From Limnephilus marmoratus (lineage: Eukaryota; Arthropoda; Insecta; Trichoptera; Limnephilidae): DNA of 64,000 nt. Below are positions 33,801 to 45,699 of the stretch, piece by piece. The stretch lies in contig OU862920.1 of the NCBI GenBank assembly GCA_917880885.1, positions 2,790,001 through 2,854,000 on the forward strand, read 5' to 3'. The first letter of the stretch is position 1, and the number at the start of each line of letters is the position of its first letter. The notes below the pieces were generated by a model that saw nothing but the letters and a program-made list of their open reading frames with translations, had not been told where the DNA came from and did no database searches. Made by a program: the position numbers and the translations under genes.

Positions 33801-34867
33801 CGTTAATACATCTGTTAATGGTGAAAGAATAAGTTATTATCAGAAATAATCAAGTCTTCAGTGTAGGTATTTCTTACTAAACAGACGAATCGTTGATTGC
33901 CTTAGAATAACGGAGAACCTCAATCCATTTATATTCATTGGTTAATTCACATACAACCCTACTACGTATCGTAATCGTAATACAACCGGGTTACTTCCCA
34001 TTAGCAGTGAATTTTTAGGTGTGACTTTTTAGATTCTATCTTTCGTTTTCTGGTCCATAGTTGGAATTTTTATGTCAAATTTGAAAAAAAAAAACGGTCC
34101 TTAGGGTGTTAATATCGGCGGCAAATCAGCGGTGTGGTGTCTTTTAAATTGCATCGAAGCATGACTACAAAAACAATTTTTAACTTTTAATTTTTTTAAA
34201 TAACCACCATTATGTACACATCTATCTGTTTCCCTCTATTACCATGCAAGATGTTAATTTCATACTTTATCACTGTTCTTTTATTTTACGTTTAATCTCT
34301 TTCTGTGTGAAAGTACTATACACAACGTATTTTATAACAAGTCGGTATTAAAAAAAATGAATAAATCGTGGTTATAATCAAAGTAATTGTTTTATTTTTT
34401 AAATATGTCAAACCGAAAAGTGACTGCTTTCTACCAAAGAATATTTTAATTTTTTTTTTGTTCAACTGAATAATTTTACTAAATGATGATTGGCATTTAT
34501 TATTAGATTCATTGGTAACTCTAAAATATGGACGTCATTTTTGCCTGCTCACTAGTTTGTTTCCACATAATTCATTTAATCTCGCCGGCCTGTCGGTTTT
34601 CCGGGCGGGCTTTGACAAGGTATAATGTATTACTAAACGGTGAAAACTGTCCATGAATATCAATTGCACATCAATTGTCAATAACATTTAACTCATTTAT
34701 CAATAAACGAACTCAAATTGCTAGAAATGGATATTTACCAAAGTTTCAAATTGTTTTCTGTTATATTTCGGTACCTACCACGTTTATTTTGGAGTGACTA
34801 TTGATTTCAACTATAAATTTGTACATCAACTAAAAACTATTATAATGTTTTTAAATTGAAACTTATT
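33801..34867. other. AT-rich intergenic stretch, no gene seen
   Basis: No recognisable feature. A GC-rich CGCCGGCCTGTCGGTTTTCC island near 34585 is isolated. Confidence 0.4.
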
Positions 34868-35480
34868 TAGGGCCATTTTTCTTCTTCTTTGATGGCTCTA
34901 CAGCCCATATCGAGCTTTGGCTCCCTGCTACAGTCGCCTGCAACTCCTTCTGTCCTCAGCGGCTGACTTCAAGTTTGTTACCTGGAGAAGTTGTGCTGCA
35001 TCTCCTCTTACCTTGTCTTCCCACATCAGTCTGGGTCTTCCCACTTTTTTCTTTCCACCTGGGTGTCCAGTCAAAATTCTTTTAAGGACGCGTGAATCCG
35101 GCATTCTCTGTACATGCCCAACCCATCACTTCCTGAGGAGTCTCAAATGTTCTTTATTGTGCCGGATGCACCACTGTTCGCCCACTTTCACGGATCCACA
35201 TATTCTTCTCAACACTTTTCTTTCAAAAATATCCAACATTTCAGCCATCTTTGCTGAAGTGTCAGCGCCTCACATCCATATGCCAATACAGTTCTAACGA
35301 TGGTCTTATATATATGGTTATTTTGGTTTTTCTGTGGACACTACGTGACTTAAACACTGGCAGCAAAGAGAAGTATGTTTTGTTGGCTGCTGTGATTCTC
35401 CTTCTGATTTCTGCTGGATCCTCATTGTCCTCTGTCAGACTGGAGACCAGGTAGGTGAATTGATCGACCACTTCGTAGTG
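34868..35480 (-). pseudogene. LINE ORF2 relic (minus), 3' part
   Basis: On the minus strand it reads VDQFTYLVSSLTEDNEDP, EIRRRITAANKTYFSLLP, then in another frame LRRICGSVKVGEQW, WVGHVQRMPDSRVLKRILTG and GRPRLMWEDKVRGDAA. This is the region from RT thumb to C-terminus of an RTE-like LINE. Frameshifts and one stop show it is dead. Confidence 0.88.
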
Positions 35481-35576
35481 TCTTTAAATTGTGCCTTTAG
35501 TGACTTAATGCGTCACAACTCAATTCTACATCAAGCGAACGGGGAAAAGTACTTATAAAATTTTAAAATTTTTGAA

Positions 35577-35803
35577 GTGATCTTTAGCACCGTTGTGATT
35601 TGAAACTCAATGAAATGAAAAATACGACACCAAAAAGAGACAATCACATACATCTATAGGATTTAGCCTGCGAGAGAGTGAGATAGTGTAATCGGTCTCC
35701 TCTTTTTGTGCGGTGCTTCGTAGTCTCCCCACTCTTGTCTGCTTTAGTTTTCTGAAGGTTCTACTTCTACCGCGTGTGAATTGCACACTCTGATTTTGTT
35801 TTA
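35577..35803 (+). mobile_element. Helentron-like element (family 1)
   Basis: GATCTTTAGCACCGTTGTG to GGTTCTACTTCTACCGCGTG and TGTGAATTGCACAC. Adjacent to another copy at 35812. Confidence 0.75.
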
Positions 35804-35811
35804 ATTTTAAA

Positions 35812-35998
35812 TTTTTTGAACTGAAAACTTCTTTAACACTGTTGTGATTTGAAACTCGACGTTTACATCTGTAGGATTTATCCTGCGAGAGAATGAATAT
35901 AATAGTATCCACTTTGTGCGGTGCTTAGCCTCCCCACTATGGTTTACTTAAGTTTTCTGAAGGTTTCACCTCTACCGCGTATACTGCACACATTTTTT
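35812..35998 (+). mobile_element. Helentron-like element (family 1), tandem neighbour
   Basis: Starts GAACTGAAAACTTCTTTAAC, ends GGTTTCACCTCTACCGCGTA and TACTGCACAC. Shorter inside than the previous copy. Confidence 0.7.
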
Positions 35999-36493
35999 TT
36001 AAATTTGTTCAATAATATTATTATTAGATATTCAATTTATGAAAACGGTTTATTTATATTCTGATGTGTGGTTATTTTTACATATAGCAGCTGTTTTGCG
36101 TTGTGAAGGCAATATCAAACAGTTTGATAATAGTTTTAGAAGGAGAAATAGCTGTCACGCGTAATAATAATAATAATAATTTAGTCACACCTCTTTGTAA
36201 TTGGGATGTGATATTAGTGTGAATAAAATAATTTCCTGATTATCATCAAATGTTTAAGATTTTTAATCTCCGAAAGCAATGATTAATTTTAATGTAATTT
36301 TTTTGTACACAACTGCTTTGTAATTAAATAACTCCTGGGGCAATTTCCATAGTTTGTTGTTATATTGTAATAGCGATAAGCAATTTTTCTTCCTTCCAAA
36401 GTTTTAAGTAACTTTTGCCCTTGCTTAGCCCTTCTCTTCGCCCTGTTCTAGTTTACGACTTCCCTATCTATTATTAATGAATTAAATTTCTTA

Positions 36494-37232
36494 CAATAAT
36501 AAGAAACTCCAGTGAAAAATATTATGGCTTTAAAAAAATATGTTCATATAGACCTACAAAAGCTGATTCTGAATATATAAGTTTTATTTAATAATATTAA
36601 ACGCAGAGTTTTTTAAAATTATTAAGAAGTCCATTTTTAATCGGGTCGTAAAAACACGCCGTCAAGTTGGCATCGTTGAAATTTTAGTGGTGACGTCACA
36701 ACACGTCGAACAGTGACGTCACCGTAAAGTCATCGTATAAGTAAAGTCATCGTGACATGTATGATATGTCACAAGCCATCGTATTAATTTTTTCGTTTAT
36801 TTAATACTGTTTATAGAGATTTAGTTGTTGTGCTTATTGAAACATTATTAAGGCCTAAATAATGTTTTAAAAAAAAGGTTTAGTTTTTAAGGTCTCTTAT
36901 TAGTTTATCTCTATTATTGAAAATATTCAAAAACTACTGCACAAAAAAAATAGTAATGCTACTTCTAGGGAGAATACTTCGAACAACGGAATTCAAAATG
37001 GCGGCAGTTGATCAGCTGATTGCCCGAGCCTATAGTAATTTTGGAGTGATGACGTCACACGATTCACCATATATACGGTGGTTTTCGGGAATCTTGAAAA
37101 ATTAAAACTTTGACAACTATTTTAACTTTAAAACTAACTCTAAAAACAAAAATAAATATGCGGTTATTTAAGTTAGAAGGTCATTATTCATTTAAAAAAA
37201 TTTAAAAAATTGGACTGGAGTTCTCTATTACA
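36494..37232. mobile_element. Candidate TIR element with three TGACGTCA sites
   Basis: The ends share GAAACTCCAGT (36503-36513) and its inverted partner ACTGGAGTTC (37213-37223). Inside are TGACGTCA palindromes near 36693, 36713 and 37028 and an isolated CAAAATGGCGGCAG. The short frame from that ATG is not recognised. Confidence 0.4.
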
Positions 37233-37234
37233 GC

Positions 37235-37850
37235 ATTATAAGACAATAATTGATAAAAAGGTAAAATACGTAGGATATCGGAAGGAGTTCGTCGCGCGTT
37301 ACCGGCTGTCAATGTGATTTTCAATGGCTTCTGTACGCCTATCTTAGAATTACTATTTATTAATTATTTAACGTACTTACGTACGTAAATTATTAGCCTA
37401 ATAAGCGTCAATAAATAACTATCCGTTTGTCGTATCATTTTTATGTTTGTAAGCGATACAAATTCGATTCGCAGATTCTCCCGTGACTGACATCTCTTAA
37501 CGAGGTTTTCAGAACACGACGTCATCTGTGGCCACTTTGTAACTACTGTTAAGAGTTGGTGTTTTAACAGAAGCATAGTATTTAGCTTGTTAGCGCGATA
37601 TTGAATACTCCATTTAAGAAGACTTTCAAAATGTGTCGTATACAGCCGATGTAACACGCGTCACGCTACCGCAAAAGATATAGGATCACTCTTCTGGCAT
37701 CAAAACATATACAGTTTTTCTGTTTGCTGCGTCACATGTTTACATTTAAAAATATAAATAAGAAAATATGTCTGCCTCCATCATTATGCAACTGGTGAAT
37801 CTACATCACATAAGAACCCAAAAAAAATAATTTTATATTTTATTAAAATA
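37235..37850. other. Intergenic stretch, no gene seen
   Basis: A 97-codon minus frame (37364-37657) has no recognisable domain and ordinary base composition. It is considered chance. Confidence 0.4.
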
Positions 37851-37852
37851 TT

Positions 37853-38162
37853 TTTGAAGTAAAACTTCCTTACGCACGCTTGACTTGCGGAGTAAGCTGG
37901 CGAATGCGTGACGAGAGCGTTACGAAAAGCGAGGCGAACACTTCGTATATTACTGTAGGGGCAAGAGAGAGAGGTGCGAGCACACATTTTCTTTCTCTCT
38001 TTCACTCATAGCCAGTTACGTTACACAGTGCAGGCCTATTGTCTGTATCACACTGTAGGAGCACGAGAGAGCAGTCCGTGCGCACTTTTTATTTCTCTCT
38101 TCCTATCATATAGATGGAGTACAAGTTTTACTTCAGTTGTGTGGTCTAAAGCACACTCGTTT
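37853..38162 (+). mobile_element. Helentron-like element, family 2, long copy
   Basis: Starts GAAGTAAAACTTCCTTACGC with GCTTGACTTGCGGAGTAAGC. Ends AAGTTTTACTTCAGTTGTGT and TAAAGCACACTCG. Carries two GAGAGAG...CTCTCTTT pyrimidine/purine blocks. Confidence 0.8.
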
Positions 38163-38164
38163 TT

Positions 38165-38935
38165 TTTCAGCAATTAAATACTTTTGGGCCGGGTCTACAC
38201 TTCAAAGCACTTAAAAATACAATAAAGAGCAGGTTTTATCCCCCTTACGACCGATAATTTAAAAATAGTTTTATCATAAAAATTCCAACTTCGGCTCTAC
38301 ATGATGTCCATTTACTATGAGTTTCGGAACACCGTGTATGTAAAGTACGTAATTGTTTACTAAATGTCAATATTTGTGTGCATCAAATAAATTAGTTTCG
38401 ATTGCCTATTGTTGTTTGAAGAATTCAGGCAAGCGATAAAGCTCCTATCTCTACAATATAATATGTTCAACCGAAAATTCATATAATCGCCTTTTTAAAA
38501 TTGGAAGTGGTTTCTCGAGGATTCTGCTATCACGTATTTCACGGGTCTGACCTAGTATACATATATTTATGTTTGTATTAATAAGAACAATGATGTGATT
38601 AATATACAAATGTGAACGTACGATCAAAAAATATAATAGTCAAATAAATACGTCACTTTTCTTAATTTATTTTTCTCTTTCCATCTCCGTCGTCGAAATA
38701 TTTCTAGGAAAATAAGTGTCTTATACTATGTTCACTTTAAGGGATTTTTTTTGGGAAAAATTAAAAATAAATAAAAAGCTATTATTAAAGAAATTACACA
38801 AAAATGGAAAGCATTCTGAAATATCTATTCAATGTTATTTAATTATAAAAATTCATAATTATATAGGAGATACGATTTTATGAAAAAAATACTTTCTTTT
38901 CGCTTTTCCGAGCAATTAGCATATTTTTCTTTTCA
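38165..38935. other. AT-rich stretch, no gene seen
   Basis: No feature recognised. Confidence 0.4.
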
Positions 38936-38937
38936 TT

Positions 38938-39480
38938 AGCTGCACACAGGAGAACCTGAAGAATTTTTTTTCCCTTAAGATCTATGTCATCTTAGGGCTT
39001 GCTTTGTGGGGGGTCTTTTTAAGGAAAGACGGGAGAGGAAGTTCTGGGTAGGTAAAAGTTATGAGGGGTGGATGGGTATATGGGGCAACAACAAGCCGCC
39101 CTATGAACCCGGGCACCCCTGCTAAGTCACCAAACGTAGTGAACCACTTGGGGTGACCTTTGGCAGAGGTGTTGGTTATCCAATAAGGCCCAGGGTATAC
39201 GAGCAGTTCTACCGCCGCGGGAAACCGCCCGAAAGAGCTGCCGCAGACCGTCATACTACACGGGTGGCGGTTCCCCGCTCAGGCTACACGAGCGGTTCTA
39301 CCGTTGAAATTCACCCGCCTGTGAACCGCGAGCAGCATCATTCAACTTCGTAGTAAATTGTGTCTGCTGCGGTTTACAGGCGGTTTCCCGCGGCGGGAAA
39401 ACCGCTTGTGTAGCCTGGCCAAAATGGTTCTTTTGCCCGCCTCCCAAATTGTCCTTTACGTCCTTTCAAATTTGCGTGAT
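38938..39480 (+). repeat. CTCCACACAG-family repeat with nested MITE
   Basis: Runs from TAGCTGCACACAGGAGAACC to GGTTATCCAATAA at 39174-39186. It resumes after the MITE at 39421 with AATGGTTC...CGCCTCCCAAATTGT. Frames across it are not coding. Confidence 0.75.
39187..39420. mobile_element. GC-rich TIR MITE (234 bp)
   Basis: The inverted ends GGCC(C)AGG...TACACGAGCGGTT share ACCGCCGCGGGAAACCGCC with the opposite end, and an internal partial repeat is at about 39280. It cuts the family repeat 38938-39480 cleanly. Confidence 0.75.
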
Positions 39481-39984
39481 CGACAAATATGTCGATTTCT
39501 ATGCGTTTATGACTAAATGTTTGAGAACATTTTGAAAATGAGTGTTTAATGTTTACATGGTGGATTTTTTTCAAACCGTTTAATGTCAGCGATAAAGCTA
39601 TCAATAAAATCCACGAAATATCTGTTTAAGAATTTGCGGTTACCGCCATAAAGCGTAAAGTGTGGCACGATATTGATTTATGCATTTCTTCACAATGAAG
39701 ACGGTTATTAATATCACTTATATTACACTACAGATGAAACTATTCTGCGGGCGTGGGATTGAAATAACGACCGGCGAAATTCTTAATGCGTTTTTTCTAT
39801 TTTCGAAAAGTGATTCAGCAATATTTTCCGATGTGCCATTTCCGCGGCTTTAGATCGACGGGTGTTGCCAAAAAGCTAGCACATTTGCTTCTAGAAGGAA
39901 TACCTACCTAGATCCTATGTATAAACGTTATGTAGTGACGTTTGTCTTTCATTCACCGGATAATAATGATGTGCGCCCGCGCCG

Positions 39985-40106
39985 CAATTGTCGTACATCG
40001 CCACAATTGTCGTATATCGCCGCAATTGTCGTACATCGCCACAATTGTCGTACATCGCCTAATTATTGTATATCGCCACAATTTTTGTTTATCGCCGCAA
40101 TTGTTT
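39985..40106. repeat. 19-bp minisatellite, about 6 copies
   Basis: Unit CAATTGTCGTACATCGCCA with variants. Open frames on both strands are repeat artefacts. Confidence 0.9.
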
Positions 40107-40334
40107 ACTAAATGCTCTACTTGCAAAAATTCGTTATCATTATTTTGATTATTTGGATTAAAAACAAATTTAATCACTAAACATAAAAAGCGCATTACAT
40201 CGCATAATCACATTCATAAACACGCGTTAAATTTATTATTTTATTTTGAGAGACGGGTATGGGTACTACCGCCCCGGGAGCGTATTTACAAAACCTATAC
40301 CGATTCAGTCCCGGTAACGACAATTTACATTTTA

Positions 40335-40677
40335 AATATACCTCTATATGGGTTATTTTTTATCACATTGCAAAAACAAAAATTGTTCTAAAATCTAGAT
40401 AAAATAATCTTTCTGATGTGTGTATTAGAAATTAATAATTTTATTTGTAAATATTTAATTTTTAATATTATTCCCATATATTGTAAATACACCTCTATAT
40501 TGATAATTTTTTATCTCTTTGCAAAAACAAAAATTGTTCTAAAATCTAGATAAAATAATCTTTCCAATGTGTGACTTAACATAAAAAAACAACATATGTC
40601 TTATTTTCAATATCAAAATTTAAATACTTAGAAATTAATAATTTTATTTCTAAGTATTTAAATTTTGATATTGAAAA
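40335..40677. repeat. 150-bp-spaced direct repeat and a perfect 32-bp hairpin
   Basis: Blocks at 40335-40425 and 40485-40575 share TTGCAAAAACAAAAATTGTT and ATCTAGATAAAATAATCTTT. Positions 40604-40635 and 40646-40677 are exact reverse complements around a 10-nt AT loop. Confidence 0.9.
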
Positions 40678-40689
40678 TTTAAAGCGACT

Positions 40690-41300
40690 GAAACACGGTA
40701 GGGTTGTAAATACGCGCCCCGGGAACCATTTATTGGATAACCAACACCCCTGCCACAGGCCATCCAAGTGGTTCGCTACGATTGGTGGTGACTTGGTGCG
40801 GGGGTGGCCGGGTTAATCCGTTGCAGACAGTATCAGAAGTGACTGGCTGGGGGAGACCTTTTGACCTCTCCAGCCAGACTTTCGACCCATCACCTTGCAC
40901 CGCAGTGGGAGGGAGGGATTCATCCGTCAGTCATTCCTGGACACATTGAACGGCAGATTCCTACGCACCCCTCATTCCTTGTTCCTTCCCAGAACTTCTC
41001 CTCTCCTTCATCTCCATAACGGGGGCGTACATTAATTACGTAAGCTCAAAATGGGGGGGGGGGTTCCAGTAAAATCTCTCAAAATCTTGAACAGTTTTTA
41101 CTTACCTAACCGGGGGGTCGTAAAATGGGATAGCATGGGATAGGGTGGGACCCAGATACACCACTGATCTCACATGAGGGGAGGGGGGGGCCACCAAACC
41201 TCATTTAATCTCACCAAGGGGGGGGTCTAAGTTGGAAAATAAACTGCTCACATAATTAATGTATGCCTTCTAAAAAGACCCTCCACACAGCATCTCCAAA
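40690..41300 (-). repeat. CTCCACACAG-family repeat with nested MITE (minus)
   Basis: Reverse copy, from CGCCCCGGGAACCATTTATT to CCCTCCACACAGCATCTCC, interrupted by the element at 41033-41273. A separate stub is at 40235-40290. Confidence 0.75.
41033..41273. mobile_element. TIR MITE with poly-G runs
   Basis: The inverted ends share CGTACATTAATTACGTAAGC and GCTCACATAATTAATGTATG. Internal G runs near 41055, 41110, 41185 and 41220. No coding capacity. Confidence 0.75.
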
Positions 41301-41439
41301 GATCTTTAAACACCTTTTTTAAATTGTAAATAAATCAAACATATTTTTTAATAAATTGGCCACTTTTTAATGTACACCTTTTAATACCGCCTACCTGCCG
41401 GGCTATCGCGGCCCACTGTTTTTTCAAAATGAAAAACAA

Positions 41440-42330
41440 AATTGTGAATTATTAAGGTACCGTCCTCGGACCATTATTATTTCTAATATATGTGAATGAC
41501 ATTTTCCAACGGGTGAATTAATCTCTTATGCTGACGACACTGTATTGTTAATAACAGGTCAAACGCAAATGAAGATATTATTATCTTAAAATCATAGTTT
41601 GATAATAACTTACTCATACTTAACATAAAAAAACAACATATGTCTTATTTTCCTTACAGAAAATACCTGATCATAAATTTTATATTGTAATCCACGACGA
41701 AAGATGTGATCATGTACTCTGTAAACAACATAATCCTATTTGCACTGTATTAACTCTTCTTCCGAAATTAAATATCTCATTGATCAAAACCTCAAGTGGA
41801 ATAGTCACATTTCAGAGATAATGAAGAGAATAAGGAATTTGTTAGGTCAAGAAATATTTTAAATGATGTAAAAATAATCAAAAACGTGTACTATGCCCTT
41901 TTTCATTCTTTACTTATCTACGGAATTATAGGTTGGGGAGGATCTTAAAAGTTTCACAAAGAATCATCGTCAAAGTAATATTTAATAAAATTACCTTCTC
42001 AACAGAATCACTTTTCGATCAATTGTTTCCAGTACCAAATGTCGGTTACATATTCAAGCAAGCTTCCATTATAAAAATGTGTAAAGAATAAAATCTCAAA
42101 GAATACCAAGAATTTTACAAACTAATGAGAAATGGAAACCAATTTATTGCACTTAATTTTAATACAACTCAAATTGAAATCATGTTTTCCAAGCCATAAA
42201 AAACTATAATAACTTCCCTTCTGAATTACGCTGTATCATCAACCAATCAGAAAAAATAAATAAAATTTAACAATTTTTCAAAAAAAACTTACAGTAAAAA
42301 GTAAATATTTTATAAAAAACATATTATAAC
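41440..42330 (+). pseudogene. LINE reverse-transcriptase relic with YADD box
   Basis: GTVLGPLLFLIYVNDIF, then after a frameshift SYADDTVLLITG (catalytic box), LIDQNLKWNSHISEIMKRIR, VYYALFHSLLIYGIIGWGG and TESLFDQLFPVPNVGYIFK. Domain order is that of a CR1/Jockey-like ORF2 from the palm to the thumb. Multiple stops. Confidence 0.88.
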
Positions 42331-43550
42331 TTACAACCCAAGTAAGAATCGTGGCTCCCTTATCAGATTACCAAAAACGACCTTTAATATAATATTTTGT
42401 AAAATATATATGTATATATGTAACTCATATAAAATCCTAGAATTGCGGGGTTAGAGCACCATCATATTATGTACGGCCACTCTGGCCGTTTACCAGTCCG
42501 CTCGTTTTTATTAGCTGGTTTGTCGGTCCCTACATGTTTGCCCACCGGATCCCGTAAATTGAGAGCGAACGTAAAGCGAAGTGTCCATCGGAAGTGTAAA
42601 TACCGTAAAGTGCATCGGAATTTTGGTTGACTATGAATCTAGGTATAGGTTTAATAATTCTTCAACATTCACAAATTTACTTTGTGCCATCATTTTAGTT
42701 ATATGAAAACAACCCCAATATGAAAGCACAAAAATTAATCATAAAAATAATTTTTAAACTTCCTTTTTCCACCATCACTGATACAAAAGAATTTACTATT
42801 AAAACTATTTTTTTTTCTTTATTTACCAGTTTCAAACGTAAAGTCGACTTCAAAAATACCTTTAAGGCGATCCACTAGTTCACTACTTTGCCGTGGACAG
42901 TAGTTCTTCGGTGGACGCCAGAGGGGTCACTTTGAATAACCGAATTCGTCGACTAGCGGCCGTATTGTAAAATATCAACGCGAAAATGCATATTTTATTT
43001 TATTTTGGGAAGATTGGGTGTAAATATCAACTTTTTTTGCGATTATTATAAAATAAACTGAATTTGCCACATTACACAATGAAACCATAACCGAAAAGGG
43101 GTTTATAAATAGGAGAGTTTGGACTTGAAAGTGTGTTTTTTAGACCTTATACTTTATTTTTTTAAAGGCTTATTAAAAAACTTATAAAAAAAATGACCGA
43201 TATTTTTAAGGGCCAAGGTATGTTCTACACGCAGTATTTAATTGAAGCATCTACAATACTTCTAAGCGATCAAATTTTCAAAACAAAAACATATGATTTT
43301 GCATTATTTACTAAGACTTCATCTTAATAATAAGTTTCAATCAATATTAAACTAATTTATACATACTGTCAAGTTTTTGTACTTATACTCTGGTGTATAC
43401 AGTAGACAACAAATTATAGTTTTATTCTGGATTCATTTAAATGAAAATATGTTTTATAATTTTGTTATTCGGCAGTACATTCTCTCTGCACCTGCACACC
43501 CCAACGGGGTCACTAAGTTATATTTTGAGTCAGTAGGTATACCGTATTTT
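42331..43550. other. Intergenic stretch, no gene seen
   Basis: Patches of higher GC at 42460-42600 and 42865-42965 have no recognised identity. The rest is AT-rich. Confidence 0.4.
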
Positions 43551-43552
43551 AC

Positions 43553-43777
43553 CTAAACCGACTGCATATTGCATATCCCAACTGTCAGTGGATCAACTGT
43601 CATGGAACCACGATCTTCAACGTTATGGACATAAAATAGCTCTTTGTAAGATACATCTTCGTTAATTTGCACAAAAACTTCAAAACACTGTATAAAATAA
43701 CACAAAAGATACACAATACCCGTGCCAATAATAAAGAACTTCTCCAAACTCCTTTTGCTTAAACCAACTTTGGACAA
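43553..43777 (-). CDS. Unrecognised membrane-type open frame, possible exon relic
   Basis: A 74-codon frame without an ATG at its start (TTG, with a TAA three codons upstream). It encodes a basic start (SKRSLEKFF), a hydrophobic segment (IIGTGIVYLLCYFI), a Cys/acidic stretch and DPLTVGICNMQSV. The arrangement of a membrane segment followed by a TVxICN motif faintly recalls DEG/ENaC-type channel N-termini, but spacing and start do not fit well. It could be a decayed exon or chance. Confidence 0.15.
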   Translation of the reverse strand: MSKVGLSKRSLEKFFIIGTGIVYLLCYFIQCFEVFVQINEDVSYKELFYVHNVEDRGSMTVDPLTVGICNMQSV

Positions 43778-43959
43778 AGACGTTTAAACGCTTAGCTTGC
43801 TAACTATACAATACACTACCAGCTACGATTAGACAAAACAGAATCAATGACCAAATCCAAACACGAAATAAAGAAATGGATTGCAAGTATGGGACGGAAA
43901 TAACAATTTACAGACGAGCTAACTCATATAAAATAAAATAATAGAATCCTTTCAAATCT

Positions 43960-44410
43960 TCATCATCATCATCTTCTTCCCCTTATCCTATTCGGGTCGG
44001 GGACCCATTGCATCGACAAAGCTCCTCCATACGTCCCTGCTTGTGTTGATTGCTCGGCTTCTGTCCATGGTAGACCCATCCTCTCCTCACACAGTTTCTG
44101 GAGTTACCTCGCCCAACTGGGTCTGGGGCGGCCTGCTGGACGTCTACCCTCTGGAATCGCACTCAGTATTTTCCTCGGAATTAGGTCATCAGACATTCTT
44201 TGTACACGCCCATGCCACCAGTTGCGATATTTCTATGAACAGTAGCAGTGGTTCGATGTGCCATTTCTTAACCCCTGCCACTCCTCTCAAGCACCTTATT
44301 TCAACAGCTTGGACTCTAGAGCGTCTTCTCTCGTTTAGCATCCATATCTGGTGGCCGTAAGTGAGCGTCGGGAGGTATATAGTTTTGAACACTGCCATCT
44401 TTGTCTTGAT
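43960..44410 (-). pseudogene. LINE ORF2 C-terminal relic with (ATG)n tail (minus)
   Basis: Encodes AVFKTIYLPTLTYGHQIW, SRVQAVEIRCLRGVAGVKKW, then GRRPAGRPRPSWAR and a 3' GATGATGATGAT tail at 43962-43975. An inactive RTE-like element with frameshifts. Confidence 0.85.
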
Positions 44411-44692
44411 ACTGACTCTGTCAAATCTAACTTACATAATCAGGATTTACTACTTTTCTTCATCCTTCCTACATTTATAAGATCACACCCTTTATGGAAT
44501 TTACCCACACCTCCAAATGTCTTTCTTTTGATTGTGTTGGAATTAAAATGTATTTAACCTTAAATATTCATGTAATTAACTTTATATACATTTATGTACG
44601 TCTACGTCTGTTTCGGTATATATTCTAGTGGGACAGGAATCGAAAAATCGCATGTTAATAAACTTTATGTAGATAAACAAATAAAAAATATT

Positions 44693-44970
44693 CGAGTGCA
44701 GTTTACACGCGGTAGAAGCGAAACTATACCAAAACAATCTTAACCAGTACTTGAAAAGTAAGGTCATAATCAAAGCGACCAATGAGCACAGTCCTAGCGT
44801 AATTTCAGTTTCATATCTCAACCAATAGGAGCCTTTAAAAGTGACATCATAATCAAAGCGGCCGATGAGCGCATTTGTTGCGTCGCAGGTGCAGTAATCG
44901 TCATTTCTGTTTCGTCCGAAATCCAAATCAAAGCGGTGCTATAAAAGTTTCATTTCAAAAATCAGAATGT
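44693..44970 (-). mobile_element. Helentron-like element (family 1, subfamily B)
   Basis: Starts GTGCAGTTTACACGCGGTAG, contains TCATAATCAAAGCGRCC-type repeats, ends CAAAGCGGTGCTATAAAAG and TTTCATTTC. The relative at 59237-59393 is opposite. Confidence 0.7.
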
Positions 44971-44971
44971 G

Positions 44972-45318
44972 TAATTCACACGCGGTAGAAGTGAAACCAG
45001 AAAGTCGCTAGTTGTCGCTTTCTTTTCTTTCGCTTGTTTTTTTTTTAAATAGTTTGTAGATTGGATATTGATTTTTATTTTTTTTGGATTATGAAGGATT
45101 GATCCCCCGTTCGCTTGATGTCTGTTTAGCTCTCTGGCCGCTGAGACTTGTCGGGCACCTAGCCCACTACGCTACGGAAGGCACGCGCCGAGGTGCAAAT
45201 ATACCGCATTATATTAGAACCGAGTATTTGTGTAGAACTGAGTTGTGACGCATTTCCGTTTCACCCGAATTTCAAATTACTAACGGCGCCCAAAGAAGTT
45301 TCACTTCAAAAATCATAT
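44972..45318 (-). mobile_element. Helentron-like element (family 1, subfamily C)
   Basis: Starts TAATTCACACGCGGTAGAAG, contains a GCACCTAGCCCACTACGCTA segment, and ends AACGGCGCCCAAAGAAG with TTTCACTTC. Partner at 58772-59100. Confidence 0.7.
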
Positions 45319-45699
45319 TGTAATAACCACTTCATTAATCAAAATTATCAACGTATTTCAAAAACAAATGGTTTCATCGTCAGGATAAAACTAACACTAA
45401 TTTGCGAAAAAGCGTACACAAATATTGTTATACGTAAACCATCGGTCCTTGAGCAGCTTCTTATACCATGTTTAGTAGATTAATTAATGTTCCCTTATCT
45501 AGTAATTTTAACGTAGAATTAAATATCACCAAACAAATTGCGATCAATAACGGTTATAGTAAAAAAATTAATACACCTATAAATAATAGTTATTCCAATC
45601 TTGACAACAAAAAAGATTTTGAGATATTTTGAAATAATAATACTTCAAATTAATTGAATAATAAAAACATGCCAGATAATATGCCACATGCCACATACC

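Noticed and set aside
34917..35297. 126-codon plus-strand open frame
   Set aside because: It is antisense to a clear LINE ORF2 C-terminus on the minus strand (GRPRLMWEDKV).
37364..37657. 97-codon minus-strand frame as a gene
   Set aside because: No recognisable motif, no promoter or splice context, base composition as surroundings.
39985..40106. CRISPR-like array of regular repeats
   Set aside because: A 19-bp head-to-tail minisatellite with no unique spacers in a eukaryotic genome.
42865..42965. Cloning-vector contamination (GATCCACTAGTTC and GAATTCGTCGAC)
   Set aside because: Short polylinker-like strings only; the surrounding bases do not continue as any vector and the flanks are ordinary genomic DNA.
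44043..44360. 105-codon plus-strand frame
   Set aside because: Antisense of the LINE relic that encodes AVFKTIYLPTLTYG on the minus strand.
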